Below are positions 33,269 through 43,329 of a stretch of 64,000 nucleotides of DNA, piece after piece (the first letter of the stretch is position 1; each line of letters opens with the position of its first letter). A program made the translations under genes and the position numbers. The notes under the pieces were generated by a model. The model was given only the letters and a program-made list of their open reading frames with translations, was not told the origin of the DNA and did not search any database. Source of the stretch: an uncultured bacterium. Its GTDB lineage: Bacteria; Verrucomicrobiota; Kiritimatiellia; CAIKKV01; CAIJXV01. Location: assembly GCA_903824675.1 (NCBI GenBank), contig CAIJXV010000086.1:46700-110699 (forward strand), in the 5' to 3' direction.

Positions 33269-33958
33269 ATGCTCGAGGAACTCAAGAACAAGGTTTGCGA
33301 CGCCAACCGTCTGCTCGAAGAACACAAGCTGGTTATTTTTAGTTGGGGAAATGTCAGCGGCATTGATCGCAAAAGCGGACTCGTGGCCATCAAGCCCAGC
33401 GGAGTCAGTTACGCCGATCTGCATCCGCAGGACATCATCCTGGTCGACTTGAATGGAACTGTGGTCGAAGGAAAGCTAAATCCCTCCTCCGACACGCTGA
33501 CCCATCTGATTCTATATAAGGCCTTCAGTTCCATCGGGGGCATCACGCATACCCATAGCCGGTATGCCACTGTTTTCGCACAGGCCTGTCGTCCGATTCC
33601 TCCTCTGGGCACAACTCACGCCGATCAATTCCACGGAGAAGTTCCGGTCACCCGTCCCTTGCGCAAGCAGGAAGTCGAAACCGATTACGAAGCCAATACG
33701 GGACAGGTGATTGTCGACCGGTTCTCCAAATTAAATGTGGATGAGGTTCCGGCTGTTTTGGTCGCGAATCATGGACCCTTCACTTGGGGAAATACAGCAG
33801 CGGAATCCGTCAAGCATGCCGTCATCCTCGAAGAAGTCGCGCACATGGCGCATGCGACCATCGGCCTTAATCCGCAAATCATCTCTATGCCCCCCTATAT
33901 TCTTGACAAACATTTCCAAAGGAAACATGGCCCCAACGCCTATTATGGACAAAAATAA
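33269..33958 (+). CDS. araD: L-ribulose-5-phosphate 4-epimerase
   Basis: A 229-residue class II aldolase-fold enzyme. The zinc ligands are in GITHTHSRYATVFAQA (two His) and VANHGPFTWG (third His), and the substrate loop GNVSGIDR and SSDTLTHL are present. It converts L-ribulose 5-phosphate to D-xylulose 5-phosphate, completing entry to the pentose phosphate pathway. GGGAGG precedes the ATG. Its last 32 bases overlap the next gene. Confidence 0.95.
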   Translation: MLEELKNKVCDANRLLEEHKLVIFSWGNVSGIDRKSGLVAIKPSGVSYADLHPQDIILVDLNGTVVEGKLNPSSDTLTHLILYKAFSSIGGITHTHSRYATVFAQACRPIPPLGTTHADQFHGEVPVTRPLRKQEVETDYEANTGQVIVDRFSKLNVDEVPAVLVANHGPFTWGNTAAESVKHAVILEEVAHMAHATIGLNPQIISMPPYILDKHFQRKHGPNAYYGQK

Positions 33959-35201
33959 AGCAACCCTGCTTGCCATGGATGGCGGAACTCCGACTCGAAC
34001 GACCCCCATGCCATCCCGCGCATTACTGGGGGTCGAAGAAAAACAAGCAGTGATGGATTTATTCGATGAATCCATCGCCCATGGCGAGGCGTTCGGCTAT
34101 AATGGGCCCCACGAGGCCGCTCATGAAAAAGCCTTTGTAGAAATGATGGGGGGGGGCTATGCCGATGCCGTTAATTCCGGCACGAATGCCGTCTATTGCG
34201 CCCTCGGGGCACTGCAACTCGACGCCTTATCCGAAGTCATTGTTCCCGCTATCACAGATCCCGGGGGCGTCATGCCTGTGCCCCTACTGGCTTGCGTTCC
34301 AATCGTGGCCGATTGTGATCCCCGTTCCTATAATACCAATGCCGCCCAAATCGAAGCCGTCGTATCGCCCCGGTCACGTGCCATTATCGTCGCCCATATT
34401 GGCGGTGAGCCGGTTGATATGGACCCGGTTCTTGCGTTGGCGCGCCGCCATCATCTGGCGGTCATCGAAGATTGCTCCCAGGCACACGGCGCCCTTTACA
34501 AAGGCCGACCGGTCGGCACGCTCGGCGATATCGCCGCGTTTTCAACCATGTCGGGGAAACATCACTGTTCCGGCGCACAGGGCGGCATGGTTTTTACCCG
34601 CAATGAGGAATTGTACTGGAAGGCACGACGGTTCGCCGACCGGGGGAAACCATTCAATCTGACCGAGCCCAAAAATGTCACCGCGGGTCTGAATTGTAAT
34701 TCTAATGAACTCTCCGCCGTTATTGGCTGTGTGCAGATCCGCAAACTCCCGGACATCATTCGACGCCGGAATGCGGTCGGTGAATCTGTCAAAAATGCCT
34801 TGATCAGTCGGCCCGCAGTTCAAGTTGGGTGGCAGGTTCCGGAAACGATGTGCACTTATTGGTTCCTGCGCATGCGGCTGACTCTATCGGCTTTGCGAGT
34901 CAACCGTGACACCTTTTGCCAGGCGTTGGCGGCTGAGGGGATTCCAGTTACCCCTTCATATCGGCACTGTCCCGTGGAAGCACCCTGGTTTATCAACCGC
35001 TCGGTCTTTGGCTCTTCGGGATTCCCCTGGACGGCGCCCAACTATACCGGCAACCGCAATCCGACGGCCCTCATCGGCAATATGATCGCGGTGTCCGATT
35101 GTCATTTCAACCTACCCATTCATGAACGCTATGGGCAGGCGGAAATCGATGATATCGTCCACGCCCTGATCAAAGTTGAAACCGCTTATTTAAAAAAATA
35201 A
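33927..35201 (+). CDS. DegT/DnrJ/EryC1/StrS-family PLP aminotransferase in the arabinose operon
   Basis: A 424-residue sugar aminotransferase-type enzyme: ADAVNSGTNAVYCALGAL, VIVPAITDPGGVMPVPL, AVIEDCSQAHGALYKGRPVGTLGDIAAFSTMSGKHHCSGAQGGMV with the PLP Lys in the SGKH motif, and a C-terminal HCPVEAPW substrate region. The ATG at 33927 has AAAGGA and lies inside araD, 32 bases before its stop, so the two are coupled. Members either transaminate nucleotide-bound keto sugars or perform dehydrations. Its place in an arabinose operon is unusual, and the substrate is unknown. Bases 35202-35425 after it hold no gene. Confidence 0.87.
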   Translation: MAPTPIMDKNKATLLAMDGGTPTRTTPMPSRALLGVEEKQAVMDLFDESIAHGEAFGYNGPHEAAHEKAFVEMMGGGYADAVNSGTNAVYCALGALQLDALSEVIVPAITDPGGVMPVPLLACVPIVADCDPRSYNTNAAQIEAVVSPRSRAIIVAHIGGEPVDMDPVLALARRHHLAVIEDCSQAHGALYKGRPVGTLGDIAAFSTMSGKHHCSGAQGGMVFTRNEELYWKARRFADRGKPFNLTEPKNVTAGLNCNSNELSAVIGCVQIRKLPDIIRRRNAVGESVKNALISRPAVQVGWQVPETMCTYWFLRMRLTLSALRVNRDTFCQALAAEGIPVTPSYRHCPVEAPWFINRSVFGSSGFPWTAPNYTGNRNPTALIGNMIAVSDCHFNLPIHERYGQAEIDDIVHALIKVETAYLKK

Positions 35202-35425
35202 GCATTCAAACGTGCCTGGATTGTCATGCGGGATGTCCTTGTCTCCGAAAAAAGCAAAAGACTCAAAAGTTTTCAGTGGGACCCGTGAAATAGCAATACC
35301 TCCTACCATCGAATGGTGCTCTGCTATCCGCTATCACTCTTCTTGTTCCGGTTATTACCGGCTGCTATCGGAGGCAGAAAAACAACCTGACTCTGGCTTA
35401 TTCGCGCTTCACAGTTACAACCCGA

Positions 35426-36184
35426 TTATTGCCGGACCTTAAGATCGATCAGCTCTGCCGGCAGTTGAAATCGGCGGGAAACAGCATTCGCCAGGGCTTT
35501 GACCCCAAAGCGTTCGGTGGCATAATGTCCGCCGAAGATCGCGTTGATTTTTAAATCCCGGGCCAAGGTATATCCCTGTAGGCAGACTTCTCCCGTCACC
35601 AACACATCCATTCCACAGGTTTGAGCGTCTTCCAATGAAAGTGCAGCCCCCCCGGATACCACCCCTACCCGACGAATCCGCGGAGATCCGAAATCCATAA
35701 CGGTCGGGGACTGGCCCAAAACCGTGGCCACTCGCGCGGCAAACTCCTTGATCGGCATCGTTTGCGGCAATTCTCCCGCATAGCCGATTTCCACTCCGTG
35801 ATAAAACCCAAACCGGTGAAGTCCGCGTAATCCCAATGCGCGCGACAGCAGGATATTATTGCCCAACCGGGGATGCGCGTCCAAAGGAAGATGAGACGCA
35901 TATAAGGCCATGTCATTCTTGATAAGAGCGGCAACTCGTCGATAGTTTAATCCGGTCAATCGCTTAAGCGAATCACCCCAACTCAAGCCATGATGACAGA
36001 TTACAAAATCAGCTTTGCGCTTGTGGGCTGCCTCAAAGAATTCAAGCGAAGCATCGACTCCGGCGCAGACCCGCGTAACCTGTCCGCTATTCTCAACCTG
36101 AAGCCCATTATTGGAGGAATCTTCGATTTTGACCGGCTTGAGCAGTCCATCCAGAAAGGCCACCACGTGTTTTAACTGTGTCAT
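35426..36184 (-). CDS. Nif3-like dinuclear metal protein (YbgI/GTP cyclohydrolase 1 type 2 family)
   Basis: A 252-residue Nif3 protein: DSSNNGLQVENSGQVTRVCAGVDASLEF, VICHHGLSWGDSLKRLTG with the metal His pair, YASHLPLDAHP, and the C-terminal GHYATERFGVKALA with His/Glu ligands. It forms a toroid hexamer with two metals; physiological role unclear, reported links to GTP cyclohydrolase and envelope or DNA damage. ATG 36184 with GAGAGG upstream is chosen over the longer frame, which would run into recJ. Confidence 0.92.
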   Translation of the reverse strand: MTQLKHVVAFLDGLLKPVKIEDSSNNGLQVENSGQVTRVCAGVDASLEFFEAAHKRKADFVICHHGLSWGDSLKRLTGLNYRRVAALIKNDMALYASHLPLDAHPRLGNNILLSRALGLRGLHRFGFYHGVEIGYAGELPQTMPIKEFAARVATVLGQSPTVMDFGSPRIRRVGVVSGGAALSLEDAQTCGMDVLVTGEVCLQGYTLARDLKINAIFGGHYATERFGVKALANAVSRRFQLPAELIDLKVRQ

Positions 36185-36216
36185 ATTATGCCTCTCATTA
36201 TTATGCACAAAACCAA

Positions 36217-37935
36217 CTATTCCTCCTGCCGGAAATCCTTGAGATTCAGCTGTGGCCTTCGGTCTCCATGATAGGTATTCCATTCCAGCGTGAAAGCCAC
36301 GTCCATCTCCGCTTCAGGAATCTCGCGTTGGCCCTGACCAAAAGCCATGGCTTCAATCTCCACGCCCTGAACATCTATCCGCATTTTAAGATGTTTTTCC
36401 TTGAGAATCAGGGGGGGGCCCCGTCGACGCACGCCTCGCATCCCCCAGATGGGCTCTGAATTTCCTGCCCCAAACGGTCCCAATTGGGGTAGCACCTCAA
36501 GAATGCCCGCCATTTCTTCCGCTGAATCTATCCAAGCGTCCAGAGACTGAACCGGGCGTAAATCAAGGGATTGCAGAGTGGTCCGACAAACGGCGGAAAA
36601 GTTTTCAGCAAAGGCTGTAAATCGGTCGCGGCGCACGGTGAAACCGGCCGCCATGGCATGTCCACCAAAAGCTTCCAAATGAGCGGCACAGCCCGCCAAA
36701 CCCTTGACCAGGTCGAAAGCGGCAATACTTCGACAAGATCCCCGCCCCTCTCCGTCGCTATTAAAGGAGACTACGGCCGCAGGCCGCCCATACTTTGAAC
36801 TCAAGCGCGAGGCGACAATTCCAATCACCCCGGGGTGCCATCCATCCCCTCCCACCACCACTCCAAAATCGCGTTCCGGTTGAAATGCGTTATCAACTTT
36901 TTTAAGGGCGTCATTCAGGATCAGGGTTTCGGTGTCCTGCCGGGAACGGTTGGCATGATCAAGCTTATTCGCGAGTTCACGAGCCTTCTCTAGATCCGTC
37001 GCCAATAACAAATCGAGGGCCAGGGTGGGATCACCCATTCGTCCGGCAGCATTTAATCGCGGAGCCAGGGCGAAACTAATCTGCCCCGCCAGAATAGGGA
37101 GATGGATGCGCGCTACTGAGGCCAGGGCCTGAAGGCCGATGGAAGGCTTATCATTCAACTGCTTGAGTCCTGCGGTCACCAAAATTCTGTTTTCGCCGAT
37201 CAACGGCACCACATCGGCGACGGTGCCCAGTGCCACCAGATCGAGATAGCGTCGCAAATCGAAGGTCTGGGCTGACGGGATCTCCCTTTGGCGGCCCATC
37301 TTGATCAATGCGTGACTGAGCTTGAACGCCATCCCGACTCCCGCCAGATCAGTATGGGGAGACCCCGGATATAGTTTAGGATTGAGCACAACCCGGGCTG
37401 CCGCGGGGGATCCGGTGATCTCATGATGGTCGGTAACGATCACTTCGCTGCCGCGTTGGGCCGCCCAGGCCACAGCATCATGCGCTCCGGTTCCGCAATC
37501 GGCGGTGATAATTAAGGGACATCCAGCCGAACGATCGGCTGGCCAAACCTTTTCCAAAGCGACGACGCTTAAGCCATAGCCCTCTTCCAACCGATTGGGG
37601 AGACAAGGTAAAACGTGCCGGGCGCCCAACCCGTGCAACACCTGCACCAGAAGCGCGGTTGCTGTGATCCCATCCACATCGTAATCACCATGGATGATAA
37701 TCGGGTTCCCCGCCCCTATTGACTGCCAGATTACGTCGACCGCGGTCTCCATACCGGGCAGATCAAAGGGATCCGTCAACAGCCCTAGTGTGGGATTGAG
37801 AAAAGCGGAAACCGATTCCGGAGTAATCAAGTTACGAACAGCCAGCGCCCGCATAATCGGACGGGGTAAGGAATGGCGCCGAACGAGTTCGTCCACTAAC
37901 CGATCTTCGACCGGCGCCAATGTCCAGATTTTCAC
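36217..37935 (-). CDS. recJ: Single-stranded-DNA-specific exonuclease RecJ
   Basis: A 572-residue DHH/DHHA1 phosphoesterase with HGDYDVDGITATALL, ADCGTGAHDAV, the DHH motif VTDHHEITG and the DHHA1 part (GRGSCRSI, AFGGHAMAAGFTV), followed by an OB fold. It degrades single-stranded DNA 5' to 3' in RecF-pathway recombination and mismatch repair. Its ATG overlaps the secDF stop by 4 bases, a secDF-recJ arrangement frequent in several phyla. Confidence 0.96.
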   Translation of the reverse strand: MKIWTLAPVEDRLVDELVRRHSLPRPIMRALAVRNLITPESVSAFLNPTLGLLTDPFDLPGMETAVDVIWQSIGAGNPIIIHGDYDVDGITATALLVQVLHGLGARHVLPCLPNRLEEGYGLSVVALEKVWPADRSAGCPLIITADCGTGAHDAVAWAAQRGSEVIVTDHHEITGSPAAARVVLNPKLYPGSPHTDLAGVGMAFKLSHALIKMGRQREIPSAQTFDLRRYLDLVALGTVADVVPLIGENRILVTAGLKQLNDKPSIGLQALASVARIHLPILAGQISFALAPRLNAAGRMGDPTLALDLLLATDLEKARELANKLDHANRSRQDTETLILNDALKKVDNAFQPERDFGVVVGGDGWHPGVIGIVASRLSSKYGRPAAVVSFNSDGEGRGSCRSIAAFDLVKGLAGCAAHLEAFGGHAMAAGFTVRRDRFTAFAENFSAVCRTTLQSLDLRPVQSLDAWIDSAEEMAGILEVLPQLGPFGAGNSEPIWGMRGVRRRGPPLILKEKHLKMRIDVQGVEIEAMAFGQGQREIPEAEMDVAFTLEWNTYHGDRRPQLNLKDFRQEE

Positions 37936-40472
37936 GTCGTTACTGAGGCGCGCCCCAATTCCGGCGTCTTAAATCCATACCAAAGCAGCACAACCGGAGT
38001 GGCAATATAAATGGTTGAATATGTTCCTGCGATCATCCCAATGAACATGGCGACTGAGAAATCCCGGATCGCCCCACCCCCGAGAACGAGCAGGAATAGT
38101 ACGGAGATCATGGTCATGAAGTTGGTCAACAGGGTCCGACTCAAGGTTTGATTCATACTTAAATTACAGATATCGACAAAACTCCGGTTGCGAACGAGTT
38201 TCAAATCCTCGCGAATCCGATCAAAAATTACAATCGTATCGTTGACGGAATACCCGATGATGGTCATCAACGCCGCGACGACCGTCATGTTGATTTGGAC
38301 TCCCAGCAGATGGCAAACGCCGGCGGTAACCAGCACGTCATGGAATAGAGCCACCACGGCCCCGAGCGCGAAACCAAATTCAAATCTCCAGGAAATGTAA
38401 ATGATCATGGCGATCAGCGACCAGAACATCGCCCACGCGGCATTCTTCTTCATTTCGCCTCCGACTTGAGACTTGACGTCATCCACCTGCAAAGCCTTGA
38501 ACTGGGCGTCGGGGAAAGTCGCAATTAAAAATTCATCGACTTTCAGATCGCCGGGCGGCGGCCCCATCTTAATCATCAAGAATTCCTGTTTGCTATCCAT
38601 TTCCTTCTGGAATTGGATCATGGCATCCTTGACGCCTTCGCCTTCCAGTTTAGCCCGGATATCCTCCACGGCTGGCTTCTGGGTGAAACTCATGGTGAGG
38701 GCGGACCCTCCGGTGAAATCCACACCGAGTACACTGCTCAAGTTTTGATGTCCGTGATAAAGCATCGTCCCCCAGGCCGCCACAATAATAATCACGGAGA
38801 TCGCCACGGCGATTTTCCATTTCGACATGAAATCGATACGCGTTTCCTTAATGAGAGACATCATTTTGAGCCATCCGGGCTTGGTGGAACTCCGAGCCAA
38901 CAGTTCAAAACAGAGACGGGTGACCACCACGGCGGTGAACAAGCTGACGATCAGCCCCCCGATCAGCGTTACCGAATAACCGCGCACCGGTCCTGCACCG
39001 GCAAGAATAAAAAGAATCACACCCGTTATAATGGTCGTGACATTGGAATCGAAAATAGCCGAGAAGGCTCGTGTATATCCAGCCTGAATGGCCGAGAGGA
39101 AACCTTTTCCGGCATGCAACTCTTCTCGAATTCGTTCAAAAATAAGGACATTCGCATCCACCGCCATGCCGATGGTCAGGGCAATACCGGCGATACCGGG
39201 AAGGGTCAAAACAGGTAAAGCTATCGACGAACCCGCCCGTGCTTCCGTCGAGAAAACACCGAGAGCGCCGGCCACGAGGACCATACCCAATGGCAAAAGG
39301 ACCACATTCAACAATAGGGCCAAGTCGGCAACAATCCCTGAAAACAGAAAATAAGCCGCCATGAAAACAAAAATTGCCAAACATCCGTAAAGACCGGCAG
39401 AGACACCGCTGTGAATGGTATCGGACCCCAGAGTGGGATCGACAATCCGACGTTCGATGATATTAACCGGGGCGGGCAGCGAACCCGCTTTGAGGATATT
39501 GGCGAGGAAAGACGCTTCTTCGTAGGTGAAATTACCACTGATTTCGGCGCGTCCGTTACGGATGGCGACTTTCAATTCAGGGGCAGAATACAGGGTACCA
39601 TCCAACACGATGGCCAGTTGGCGGCCATTGGGCGAATTCCGATTCTTCTCCCCATCAGGAGCATAATCACTCGTTACACTGGCAAATTTCTTCGTGCCCT
39701 TGGCGTCGAATTCGACATTTACCACCGGTCGGCGCAATTCGTCAAAATCAACCCGTGCGGTTTTCAGCGTTTCACCCGTCATCTGACGTTTGCGCTCAAC
39801 AAAACAAGGCCGATAGGCCGTTATCCCGTCGACTTGTTCTTTTTCCAGCATGAACTCATAACCGTGCGGCGCCTGGAACCGACCCAATTTGTCGCGAAAC
39901 TCGCGATCCATTTCGACATCTTTGACCGCTCCCCGATCCCGCTTGTAGACGTCCATGCTTCCCGCTTTGTCGATCAAATAACCGGTCGGGGCAAGCCCTC
40001 TGGAGAATAATTTCGCGGTCAATTCATGGCTATCCTTGTGCACCAGTCGGAATTCCAAAAAGGCGGCGCTCTGAATATTTTTGGCCGCTTCATCCCGCTT
40101 GGCTTCACCCACGCCAGGCAATTGCACCACGATCCGTTGATTGCGAAGGGGGAAAATAGTCGGTTCGGCAATGCCCAAGCCGTCGATCCGGTTGCGAATA
40201 ACTTCGACCGCCCGTTTCTGGGCATCGGCGAGTCGCGCAGGGAGTTTTTCGTTGATGCCTTGCTCCGAAATATCCTTGTTTTCTTCACGAATCTGATCGC
40301 GAATGGCCGCCTCGTCGATTTCCACCATGAAGCTCGTCCCGCCTTTGAGGTCGAGTCCCAGCGGGATTTTCTGGTACCAGGGGCCATTGCGATCGGTCGG
40401 CCAGATCAAGGCTAATGAACCGCACAACCCAATCACCAGGAACAGCCACTGCCATAACGATTTTTTTAACAT
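37932..40472 (-). CDS. secDF: Fused protein translocase subunit SecDF
   Basis: An 846-residue fusion. The SecD half has the first membrane helix, GLDLKGGTSFMVEIDE, the periplasmic P1 domain (IRNRIDGLGIAEPTIFPLRNQRIVVQLPG) and six helices with GLYGCLAIFVFMAAYFL and ANVLIFERIREEL. The SecF half (from about 540) has VDFTGGSALTMSF, VVAALMTIIGYSVNDTIVIFDRIRED and further helices. The protein uses the proton gradient to pull secreted proteins after SecA translocation. It follows yajC, its usual partner. Confidence 0.97.
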   Translation of the reverse strand: MLKKSLWQWLFLVIGLCGSLALIWPTDRNGPWYQKIPLGLDLKGGTSFMVEIDEAAIRDQIREENKDISEQGINEKLPARLADAQKRAVEVIRNRIDGLGIAEPTIFPLRNQRIVVQLPGVGEAKRDEAAKNIQSAAFLEFRLVHKDSHELTAKLFSRGLAPTGYLIDKAGSMDVYKRDRGAVKDVEMDREFRDKLGRFQAPHGYEFMLEKEQVDGITAYRPCFVERKRQMTGETLKTARVDFDELRRPVVNVEFDAKGTKKFASVTSDYAPDGEKNRNSPNGRQLAIVLDGTLYSAPELKVAIRNGRAEISGNFTYEEASFLANILKAGSLPAPVNIIERRIVDPTLGSDTIHSGVSAGLYGCLAIFVFMAAYFLFSGIVADLALLLNVVLLPLGMVLVAGALGVFSTEARAGSSIALPVLTLPGIAGIALTIGMAVDANVLIFERIREELHAGKGFLSAIQAGYTRAFSAIFDSNVTTIITGVILFILAGAGPVRGYSVTLIGGLIVSLFTAVVVTRLCFELLARSSTKPGWLKMMSLIKETRIDFMSKWKIAVAISVIIIVAAWGTMLYHGHQNLSSVLGVDFTGGSALTMSFTQKPAVEDIRAKLEGEGVKDAMIQFQKEMDSKQEFLMIKMGPPPGDLKVDEFLIATFPDAQFKALQVDDVKSQVGGEMKKNAAWAMFWSLIAMIIYISWRFEFGFALGAVVALFHDVLVTAGVCHLLGVQINMTVVAALMTIIGYSVNDTIVIFDRIREDLKLVRNRSFVDICNLSMNQTLSRTLLTNFMTMISVLFLLVLGGGAIRDFSVAMFIGMIAGTYSTIYIATPVVLLWYGFKTPELGRASVTT

Positions 40473-40542
40473 ACGCTTCCCCGCTTTGTTTAATCACGCC
40501 GATGGGTTGCCCCACGGCGCAGTTCGTGTCAATTACCGCGAC

Positions 40543-40884
40543 TCAGGTCGCCTTGTCCTGTTCACCCGGTTGCTCATCCTTGTCCAATACCCGCACGACG
40601 GACGAACGGGCGACCTCAATCTTGACATTATCGGCAATCTTCACGGTCAATATCTGATCCTTGATATTGGCCACCGTACCCAGGATCCCGCCGGCAAACA
40701 GGATGCGATCCCCACTCTTGATCGCATCGATCATCTTCCGGCGTTCTTTTTCGCGTTTCGTTTGGGGCCGAATCATCATGAAATAAAAGAGTGCAAAAAT
40801 AATGACCATGAAACCGATGGTTTGAATCAGGTCCGGGCCTTGTGGTTTCGCCTGCGCCAGTGTCATCATCCATTGTCCATTCAT
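40543..40884 (-). CDS. yajC: Preprotein translocase accessory subunit YajC
   Basis: A 113-residue protein with one membrane helix (TIGFMVIIFALFYFMMIRPQTKREKERR) and a cytoplasmic KOW-like part (IKSGDRILFAGGILGTVANIKDQILTVKIADNVKIEVARSSV), the YajC hallmark. AAGGAG precedes the ATG at 40884. It stands between tgt and secDF, the canonical order, and co-purifies with SecDF in other bacteria. The N-terminus is slightly long. Confidence 0.95.
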   Translation of the reverse strand: MNGQWMMTLAQAKPQGPDLIQTIGFMVIIFALFYFMMIRPQTKREKERRKMIDAIKSGDRILFAGGILGTVANIKDQILTVKIADNVKIEVARSSVVRVLDKDEQPGEQDKAT

Positions 40885-40895
40885 CCGATGTCTCC

Positions 40896-42035
40896 TTATG
40901 TCGCTCGTCCGGCGCCATGCGCCTCGCGAAACGCCTTGAAATCCCCGGTCTCCAAAGACCGGCGCATTTGTTCCATATACTGCATGTATCGATGCAGGTT
41001 GTGTACCGTCAACAGGTGCACACCCAGCATTTCGCCCACATTCAATAGGTGTCGGATATAGGCCCGCGAAAACCGTTTGCAGGCCATACACTCACACCCC
41101 TCCTCGATCGGCCGGGGATCGCTCTTGTACTCACCGGCTTTAACCGGATAGCGACCCTGGGCGGTAAAGGCGGTCCCGTTCCGCGCCAGCCGCGTCGGCA
41201 TCACACAATCGAACATGTCAATGCCTTCCGACACCGCGTCCACCATCTGCCCCATGCCCCCCACCCCCATCAGATACCGCGGTCGATCCCAAGGCAGTCC
41301 TTCACAACCGGCTTTCACCGCCATTTTGAGCACATCGTCCGGCTCACCGACACTCACGCCGCCGACGGCATAGCCGTCGAAGCCCATAGCCGTCAGTTCT
41401 CGGGTACAACGCGCCCGTAAATCGGCATAGGCGCCCCCCTGCTGAATACCAAAAACCAACTGGCCCGGCGCCCGATCCTGCCGGACACAACAAGCGGCCC
41501 ATGATAGGGTCCGATCCACCGCCTGACAAGCGTAATCGTAGGAGCAGGGATAGGGGGGACACTCGTCAAAAGCCATCGCAATATCCGATCCCAACGTCCG
41601 CTGGGCAGCCATCGCCTCCACGGGACCCAGAAAAATACGATTGCCATCAATGTGCGAATTAAATTCAACCCCTTCAGGCTTCACTTTTCGCAAAGCCGCC
41701 AGGCTGAAAACCTGGAATCCCCCGCTATCTGTCAGGATTGGCCGTGTCCATCCCATGAACCGATGCAATCCGCCCATGGTCTCCATGATGGACATTCCGG
41801 GGCGGATGAAGAGATGATAGGTATTCCCCAGGATGATGGAGGCACCCACGGTTTCCAAGTCGGCGGGGCTCATACCCTTCACCGTCGCCTGAGTCCCCAC
41901 AGGCATGAATACCGGCGTTTCCACCGGACCGTGAGCCGTCCACAAACGCCCTCGCCGAGCGTGGGTATCCGGATCAACCGCTAGAATTTCGAAGGTTCCC
42001 GGCGACTTCAAGACACACCCGCCCCCGCAGCCCAT
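40896..42035 (-). CDS. tgt: Queuine tRNA-ribosyltransferase
   Basis: A 379-residue TIM-barrel enzyme with [14 protein letters not shown] (catalytic Asp), [23 protein letters not shown] (second Asp), YLMGVGG and the zinc site [17 protein letters not shown]. It exchanges guanine 34 for preQ1 in GUN-anticodon tRNAs. The ATG at 42035 lies within the aroC end; a TTG at 42011 is an alternative start. yajC starts 11 bases after its stop. Confidence 0.95.
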   Translation of the reverse strand: MGCGGGCVLKSPGTFEILAVDPDTHARRGRLWTAHGPVETPVFMPVGTQATVKGMSPADLETVGASIILGNTYHLFIRPGMSIMETMGGLHRFMGWTRPILTDSGGFQVFSLAALRKVKPEGVEFNSHIDGNRIFLGPVEAMAAQRTLGSDIAMAFDECPPYPCSYDYACQAVDRTLSWAACCVRQDRAPGQLVFGIQQGGAYADLRARCTRELTAMGFDGYAVGGVSVGEPDDVLKMAVKAGCEGLPWDRPRYLMGVGGMGQMVDAVSEGIDMFDCVMPTRLARNGTAFTAQGRYPVKAGEYKSDPRPIEEGCECMACKRFSRAYIRHLLNVGEMLGVHLLTVHNLHRYMQYMEQMRRSLETGDFKAFREAHGAGRAT

Positions 42036-43093
42036 AAGGCCAAGTCAGCCAAAACCAGGGCGGCCATGCTTTCCACCACCGGAACCGCCCGGGGAAGAAC
42101 GCAGGGATCATGTCGACCTCTTCCTTCCAATAGAACCTCGTTTCCTTCGTAATCCGATGTCGCTTGGGGGCGGGAGATCGTCGCGGTCGGTTTGAAAGCC
42201 ACCCGGAACACCACGGGTTCCCCATTGCTGATTCCCCCCTGGACCCCCCCGCTCCGATTGGTCGCCGTACGCAGGCGCCCCCCCTGGTGGACAAATCGAT
42301 CATTGTGGGTCGATCCACGCAGACGAGTGCCTGCAAATCCGGATCCGATTTCAAAACCTTTCACCGCCGGAATCGATAACATCGCCGCTGCGAGCCGCGC
42401 ACTGAGTTTATCGAATACGGGTTCCCCCCACCCGGCGGGGACCCCCCGACAAACACAGGTGATGATTCCCCCCAGAGAATCCCCGTCATCCCGGGCTTTC
42501 ACGATGAGTTTGGCCATCTCCGCGGCCGCCGATAAATCTGGACAGCGCACAGGATGACGATCCACTTGGGCCCGTGAAAGACTGCCATCTTCGGGAAGGG
42601 TCACGCTGATGTCGGATACCGAGCTGACCCATGCGACGACATCAACCCCATATCGCTGGATGAGAAATTGTTCGGCAACCGCACCGGCGGCCACCCGCCC
42701 GACTGTCTCTCGCGCACTCGCCCGGCCGCCCCCGCTCGATGCTGCAATCCCATATTTAGCGTGATAGGTGAAATCGGCATGGGAGGGTCGCGGCGCGGTC
42801 TGCAACATTTTATAATCGCCGGGTTTCATGTCGTGATTCCGCACCAGCAAGGCGATCGGTATGCCCAGGGTCACCCCTTTCTCGATGCCGGACAGAATTT
42901 CGACCTTGTCATTTTCGCTCCGAGCGGTGGATAAATCGCTCTGACCGGGGCGCCGTCGATCGAGTTGAATCTGAATATCTTCGACCGCCATCCTGACCTG
43001 GGCCGGACAGCCATCTACCACGGCACCCACACCGGCTCCGTGGGATTCCCCAAACGAAGTGACCGCAAATAAGGTTCCAAAGGTATTGCGCAT
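42008..43093 (-). CDS. aroC: Chorismate synthase
   Basis: A 361-residue FMN-dependent enzyme with all signatures: [31 protein letters not shown] (first His), [44 protein letters not shown], and the end [26 protein letters not shown]. It makes chorismate from EPSP, the branch point for aromatic compounds. ATG 43093 fits the family N-terminus exactly; the open frame upstream is ignored. It is divergent from the tRNA-Phe gene. Confidence 0.97.
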   Translation of the reverse strand: MRNTFGTLFAVTSFGESHGAGVGAVVDGCPAQVRMAVEDIQIQLDRRRPGQSDLSTARSENDKVEILSGIEKGVTLGIPIALLVRNHDMKPGDYKMLQTAPRPSHADFTYHAKYGIAASSGGGRASARETVGRVAAGAVAEQFLIQRYGVDVVAWVSSVSDISVTLPEDGSLSRAQVDRHPVRCPDLSAAAEMAKLIVKARDDGDSLGGIITCVCRGVPAGWGEPVFDKLSARLAAAMLSIPAVKGFEIGSGFAGTRLRGSTHNDRFVHQGGRLRTATNRSGGVQGGISNGEPVVFRVAFKPTATISRPQATSDYEGNEVLLEGRGRHDPCVLPRAVPVVESMAALVLADLALWAAGAGVS

Positions 43094-43195
43094 AACGGTT
43101 CGAAAGGTATCAAAGCGCCTGTCTCTGCGAAAGCAAAAAAGACAGACCGGAGATACACCCCGTTTGTACGCAGAAAGAAAGGTGCGTAAACGCGA

Positions 43196-43223
43196 TTGAC
43201 ATTCAGACGGCAACCGATATGAT
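43196..43223 (+). promoter_or_regulatory. Sigma70-type promoter of tRNA-Phe
   Basis: TTGACA at 43196-43201 and TATGAT at 43218-43223 are separated by 16 bases. The mature tRNA starts at 43238, which leaves a leader of only about 8 bases after the likely transcription start. Both hexamers are close to consensus, as expected for a strong stable-RNA promoter. Confidence 0.8.
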
Positions 43224-43237
43224 ACCTGCCTTTTCAC

Positions 43238-43313
<76 letters not shown>

Positions 43314-43329
43314 ACCCCTCAGGTCAGCC

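Noticed and set aside
35202..35425. 76-codon open frame after the aminotransferase
   Set aside because: No ribosome site, no recognisable domain, crosses into the nif3 gene in antisense; treated as non-coding.
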